Shown: one piece after another, positions 7,233 through 10,550 of the stretch
How the letters are laid out: each line of letters opens with the position of its first letter
Numbering within the stretch: position 1 is the first letter of the stretch
NCBI GenBank assembly: GCA_934621665.1
Contig: CAKTUT010000052.1
Coordinates: forward strand, 1 to 10,550
Source: an uncultured Oscillospiraceae bacterium
Lineage (GTDB): Bacteria > Bacillota > Clostridia > Oscillospirales > Oscillospiraceae
Length of the DNA: 10,550 bases
Reading direction: 5' to 3'
Made by a program: the position numbers and the translations under genes
The notes under the pieces: model-generated
Databases searched by the model: none
The model's input: only the letters and a program-made list of their open reading frames with translations
Told to the model about the DNA's origin: nothing

Positions 7233-8194
7233 AGGAAAAGGCCATCGAGCTCCTCAAAAGCGGTGCGGTTGACCGCGTCATCGGCTGGCGCGCGGGCGAG
7301 TTCTTCTATGATCTGACGCCGTCGGTATTTACCGCGGTGGAGGATGTGGAAAAGAACTTTGTCTGGAGCGTATTTTCCGCCGCGAACGTCTCAAAATACC
7401 TGATTGCCGAGTCGAAAAAGGGCGGCAAGGTCGCCGCATTCTTAAAGCCCTGTGACAGCTATTCGTTTGTCCAGCTGCAAAAAGAGCATCGCATCGCGCG
7501 CGATGCAGTGTATGCCGTCGGCGTACAGTGTGACGGTGTGTGCGACATTGAAAAGCTGAAAGCTGCGGGCTGCAAGGGTGTAACTGCCGTCAGTGTGGAT
7601 GGGGAGGAACTCCTTGTCCAGACGATCTATGGTGATAAGAGGGTTAAAAAGGCCGACGCGCTGCTTGACCGCTGTGCAGTCTGCAAGTCGAAGAAAATTG
7701 TCGGCTTTGATGAGCTGCTTGGTGAGCAGGGCGAGGACTGCGACGGCGCGCGCTTTGCGAAAGTTGCGGAGCTGGAGGCCATGACGCCGGACGAGCGATT
7801 TGCGTTCTGGCGCGGCGAGCTTTCGCGCTGTATCCGCTGCAACGCCTGCCGCAACGTCTGCCCCGCGTGTTCGTGCGAAAAGTGCGTGTTTGATAACCAC
7901 GACCTTGGCACGGACAACAAGGCGGCTGCCGACAGCTTTGAGGAGAACTTCTTCCACATTATCCGGGCGTTCCACGTAGCTTCCCGCTGCACTGACTGCG
8001 GCGAGTGTTCGCGCGTCTGCCCGCAGCACATCCCACTGCATCTGCTCAACCGCAAGTTTATCAAGGACATCGACGAGCTCTACGGTGTTTATCAGGCCGG
8101 TGCGGATATGGATTCCCGTCCGCCGCTGATGGATTTCCGCAAAGACGATTGCGAGCCGTCGGTTGTATATGAGAGGGGAGGAAGCCACGCATGA
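7220..8194 (+). CDS. flxC: FlxC-like di-[4Fe-4S] protein with FrhB/FdhB-like N-terminal region
   Basis: A 324-residue protein in two parts. The N-terminal 200 residues contain K-P-C-D (C78), a G-V-Q-C-D-G-V-C segment (C104, C108) and a later D-R-C-A-V-C, resembling the PCD-containing domain of F420-hydrogenase/formate-dehydrogenase beta subunits; flavin or cluster binding there is unproven. The C-terminal part has C204-x2-C207-x2-C210-x3-C214-P with further cysteines C217, C219 and C222, then C257-x2-C260-x2-C263-x3-C267-P, for two [4Fe-4S] clusters. The frame is open upstream of 7220, but the ATG there has GGAGGA (7208-7213) six bases before it, while an earlier start would overlap flxD at length. 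It overlaps flxD by 13 bases and the next gene by four. The choice of C rather than B within Flx rests on gene order. Confidence 0.8.
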   Translation: MQRVKEKAIELLKSGAVDRVIGWRAGEFFYDLTPSVFTAVEDVEKNFVWSVFSAANVSKYLIAESKKGGKVAAFLKPCDSYSFVQLQKEHRIARDAVYAVGVQCDGVCDIEKLKAAGCKGVTAVSVDGEELLVQTIYGDKRVKKADALLDRCAVCKSKKIVGFDELLGEQGEDCDGARFAKVAELEAMTPDERFAFWRGELSRCIRCNACRNVCPACSCEKCVFDNHDLGTDNKAAADSFEENFFHIIRAFHVASRCTDCGECSRVCPQHIPLHLLNRKFIKDIDELYGVYQAGADMDSRPPLMDFRKDDCEPSVVYERGGSHA

Positions 8195-9213
8195 AAAAGC
8201 TCCCGATTTCCCGTCTGAATGAGCTGTTTGCCGCCGTTTCGGCGCAGCAGACGCTCTATATCCCGTCCGATGACGCGGCCGGTCAGGCACACTTTGCCGT
8301 GTGGCATGAGGGCATGACGCTCTCAAGCGCGCACAATACCGTCCGCAGCGCGAAAGACCTGTTTTTCCCACAGGTGGAAAACCTGATGGGCTTCAAGGTC
8401 ACGGGCAAGCAGATTGACCTTATCGAAACACGCGACGTGCTCGCACCGTTTACGCTGTTCGGCGTGCGCGCGTGTGACTTCCGCAGCTTTGAAATTCTTG
8501 ATCGCGTGTTCCTGGCCGAGCCGGCGGACACCTATTACCAGTCCCGGCGCGAGCACGCCACCATTGTGACGCTGGCGTGCGGCGAGCCGGAGGAAACGTG
8601 CTTCTGCGGCGCGTTTGGCATTGATGCCGCCGACCCGCAGGGCGACGTGACGTGCTGGATGGACGGCGAAAGCCTCTACTGGCGCGCCAACACCGAAAAG
8701 GGCGAGACGCTTACGCGCGCGCTTCCCATGCTGAGCGACTGTGGCGGCGAGGCTGTTGCGGCGCAGCAGGAGCAGACACGCAGCATCATGCAGAAGCTTC
8801 CGCTGGCAGGGCTTAAGCTTGACGCCGTTGGCGCAGGCAAGACAAAGGCACTGTTTGGCAGCCCCAAGTGGAAGCAGCTGAGCGAGGCGTGCCTCGGCTG
8901 CGGCACGTGCACGTTTGTGTGCCCCACATGTCAGTGCTATGACATTCAGGAATTTGACAACGGCAAGACGGTTCGCCGCTTCCGCTGCTGGGACAGCTGC
9001 ATGTACTCGGACTTTACCAAAATGTCCGCCGGTCAGCCGCGCCCAACGCAGCTTGAGCGTTTTCGTCAGCGCTTTATGCACAAGCTGGTCTATTTCCCGG
9101 ACAATAATGATGGCATTTTCGGCTGTGTCGGCTGCGGCCGCTGCCTTGCAAAGTGCCCCATCCACATGAACATTGTCAAAGTGATCAAAGAACTGGGGGA
9201 GGCTGAAGCATGA
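8191..9213 (+). CDS. flxB: FlxB-like di-[4Fe-4S] protein (anaerobic sulfite reductase A / hydrogenase beta family)
   Basis: A 340-residue protein resembling AsrA of anaerobic sulfite reductase and the beta subunit of soluble sulfhydrogenases, which pair with an AsrB/FlxA-type flavoprotein as here. The N-terminal region has G-V-R-A-C-D (C95) and a cysteine cluster at C130, C137 and C139. The C-terminal region holds C234-x2-C237-x2-C240-x3-C244-P-T-C247-Q-C249 and C312-x2-C315-x2-C318-x3-C322-P, for two [4Fe-4S] clusters. It shares its layout with the preceding gene product, and the two are probably distant paralogues. Its probable job is to carry electrons from the NAD(P)H-oxidising FlxA towards FlxD/HdrA. 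The starts and stops overlap by four bases (ATGA) on both sides. No sulfite-reductase C subunit is visible, so sulfite reduction is unlikely. Confidence 0.82.
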   Translation: MKKLPISRLNELFAAVSAQQTLYIPSDDAAGQAHFAVWHEGMTLSSAHNTVRSAKDLFFPQVENLMGFKVTGKQIDLIETRDVLAPFTLFGVRACDFRSFEILDRVFLAEPADTYYQSRREHATIVTLACGEPEETCFCGAFGIDAADPQGDVTCWMDGESLYWRANTEKGETLTRALPMLSDCGGEAVAAQQEQTRSIMQKLPLAGLKLDAVGAGKTKALFGSPKWKQLSEACLGCGTCTFVCPTCQCYDIQEFDNGKTVRRFRCWDSCMYSDFTKMSAGQPRPTQLERFRQRFMHKLVYFPDNNDGIFGCVGCGRCLAKCPIHMNIVKVIKELGEAEA

Positions 9214-10037
9214 GAAACGATCCATTGATCCCCATGATCGGCGTAGTCACCGCAATCCGCGTGGATACGCCCGATGTCAAAACGTTCCGCGTCATCGGCC
9301 TTGACGGCAAAAAGCCGTTTGAGCACATTCCCGGCCAGTGCGCGATGCTCTCCATCCCCGGCGTGGGCGAGGCGCTGTTCTCCATCACCTCCAGCCCCAC
9401 GGAGGAGGAATTTGTCGAATTTTCCATCAAGCGCTGCGGCTGCGTAACGCAGTGGCTGCACCAGATGGAGGTTGGACAGCAGATTACCATCCGCGGCCCG
9501 TATGGCAATGGCTTCCCGGTGGATACCGACTTTGCCGGAAAGGATCTTCTGTTTATCGCCGGCGGCATCGGTCTTGCACCGCTGCATTCGGTAATCAACT
9601 ACTGCCGCCACTACCGCGACCGCTACGGCAAAATTGACATTGTCTACGGCTCGCGCTCCAAGGAGGATCTGGTTGATTTTCAGGAGATTCTGGACATCTG
9701 GTGCAAGGAGGACGGTATCAACGTCCACCTGACCATTGACCGCGAGCAGCCCGAGTGGGACGGCCATGTCGGCTTTGTCCCTAACTATGTCAAGGAGCTT
9801 GCGTTCGACACGTCCAAGACGGTTGTCATGTGCGGCCCTCCCATCATGATTAAGTTCACCCTTGCGGGACTGATGGAGCTGGGATTTGACCGCACGCACA
9901 TCTACACGACGATGGAGCTGAAAATGAAGTGTGCGCTTGGCAAATGCGGCCGCTGCAACATCGGCAACAAGTACGTCTGTAAGGACGGCCCGGTATTCCG
10001 CTTTGACCAGCTCGACGAGCTGCCTGACGAGTATTAA
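9210..10037 (+). CDS. flxA: FlxA-like FAD/NAD(P)-binding oxidoreductase with [2Fe-2S] centre
   Basis: A 275-residue protein of the ferredoxin-NADP reductase superfamily, in the AsrB/HydG/PyrK-like branch. The FAD domain (about 1-105) has P-G-Q and the flavin motif F-S-I-T-S-S-P; the classical arginine before it is missing, as is common in this branch. The pyridine-nucleotide domain has I-A-G-G-I-G-L-A-P-L and C-G-P-P-I-M. The C-terminal [2Fe-2S] motif is C241-x4-C246-x2-C249-x7-C257. It should oxidise NADH or NADPH and feed the Flx/Hdr chain, and is the entry point of the complex. Its ATG overlaps the previous stop (9210-9213). The next gene follows after 12 bases with an AAGGAGAG site, so the operon continues. 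Cofactor preference cannot be fixed from sequence alone. Confidence 0.9.
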   Translation: MRNDPLIPMIGVVTAIRVDTPDVKTFRVIGLDGKKPFEHIPGQCAMLSIPGVGEALFSITSSPTEEEFVEFSIKRCGCVTQWLHQMEVGQQITIRGPYGNGFPVDTDFAGKDLLFIAGGIGLAPLHSVINYCRHYRDRYGKIDIVYGSRSKEDLVDFQEILDIWCKEDGINVHLTIDREQPEWDGHVGFVPNYVKELAFDTSKTVVMCGPPIMIKFTLAGLMELGFDRTHIYTTMELKMKCALGKCGRCNIGNKYVCKDGPVFRFDQLDELPDEY

Positions 10038-10049
10038 GGAGAGAACACA

Positions 10050-10550
10050 ATGGAAAAAATGGTAAATGTTTTCCTGTTCGGCAAAAAATATGAAGTGCCG
10101 GAGAGCCTGACCATTATGGAGGCTATGGAGTATTCCGGCTATCAGCTGGTGCGCGGCTGCGGCTGCCGCAACGGCTTTTGTGGCGCGTGCGCCACGATTT
10201 ACCGCATCGCGGGCGATCGTGAGCTCAAAGCCTGTCTTGCCTGCTCAACCAAGGTTGAGAACAATATGTATGTGGCGACGCTGCCGTTCTTCCCACTGGT
10301 AAAAGAAATCTATGACATTGAAAAGGTCAAGCCCACCGAGCGGATTATGATGCAGCTGTATCCCGAGATTTATTCCTGCGTCGGCTGCAACGCCTGTACC
10401 AAGGCGTGCACGCAGGGGCTGAACGTCATGCAGTACATCGCCTATGCGCAGCGCGGCGAATATGAAAAGTGCGCGGAGGAGTCATTTGACTGCGTTATGT
10501 GCGGCGTGTGCTCATCCCGCTGCCCGGCGGGCATCTCGCATCCGCAGGTC
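10050..10550 (+). CDS. SdhB/FrdB/TfrB-like iron-sulfur subunit, partial (cut by window end)
   Basis: The first 167 residues of a gene that runs past the window. The N-terminus is a plant-type ferredoxin domain of the succinate dehydrogenase/fumarate reductase kind: C39-R-N-G-F-C44-G-A-C47 then C62 (with C37 and C65 nearby). Two [4Fe-4S] motifs follow: C110-x2-C113-x2-C116-x3-C120 and C148-x2-C151-x2-C154-x3-C158-P. The third cluster is therefore a [4Fe-4S] type, not the [3Fe-4S] found beside the quinone site of membrane SdhB/FrdB, suggesting a soluble enzyme. Thiol:fumarate reductase subunit B has this start and then two CCG domains; whether they exist here cannot be seen. AAGGAGAG (10036-10043) and a 12-base gap after flxA put it in the same operon. 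With fumarase upstream, a role in fumarate reduction or succinate oxidation is likely. Confidence 0.8.
   Translation, partial: MEKMVNVFLFGKKYEVPESLTIMEAMEYSGYQLVRGCGCRNGFCGACATIYRIAGDRELKACLACSTKVENNMYVATLPFFPLVKEIYDIEKVKPTERIMMQLYPEIYSCVGCNACTKACTQGLNVMQYIAYAQRGEYEKCAEESFDCVMCGVCSSRCPAGISHPQV

Noticed and set aside
8323..9225. 300-codon - strand open frame opposite flxB
   Set aside because: Shadow of a gene with two clear [4Fe-4S] motifs on the + strand; the product is low-complexity and unrecognisable.
8191..10037. Anaerobic sulfite reductase (AsrAB) as the function of the last two complete genes
   Set aside because: The similarity is to shared electron-transfer modules; no siroheme subunit is present and the neighbours are Hdr and Flx proteins.

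Overview
The window reads as a GC-moderate anaerobic Firmicute, most likely a gut-type clostridium of the Oscillospiraceae kind. This is inferred from strong AGGAGG-type ribosome binding sites, ATG starts throughout, tightly packed genes and the gene set; no rRNA or other marker fixes the taxon. All supported genes lie on the + strand. No tRNA, rRNA, CRISPR array, insertion sequence or phage gene was seen.

Layout. Bases 1-203 hold the tail of an upstream unit (two stem-loops, the second a good intrinsic terminator) and a promoter with an extended -10. A LysR-family regulator follows (213-1103). The 159-base gap after it carries a perfect palindrome, a smaller inverted repeat, a TATAAT box and a 12-bp hairpin, and looks like the control region of the downstream operon. 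The operon then runs without a break to the window edge: LDH/MDH-superfamily malate dehydrogenase (1263-2213), class II fumarase (2230-3606), hdrB, hdrC, hdrA (3626-6804), an MvhD-like protein (flxD, 6795-7232), two related [4Fe-4S] proteins (flxC- and flxB-like, 7220-9213), an FAD/NAD(P)/[2Fe-2S] oxidoreductase (flxA, 9210-10037), and a succinate dehydrogenase/fumarate reductase-type iron-sulfur subunit cut off by the window end (10050-10550).

How it fits together. Malate dehydrogenase plus fumarase interconvert oxaloacetate, malate and fumarate. The seven following genes match the HdrABC-FlxABCD type of soluble NADH dehydrogenase/heterodisulfide reductase: FlxA would take hydride from NAD(P)H, FlxB/C/D relay electrons, and HdrA carries the FAD expected to split them between a low-potential carrier (ferredoxin) and HdrB. 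The last gene has an N-terminal plant-type [2Fe-2S] motif and two [4Fe-4S] motifs, as expected of a soluble partner of a fumarate reductase flavoprotein. The most interesting reading, which is inference, is a cytoplasmic electron-bifurcating NADH:fumarate/ferredoxin system encoded with the enzymes that make its fumarate, all under one LysR regulator. The flavoprotein needed to prove this would lie beyond the window.
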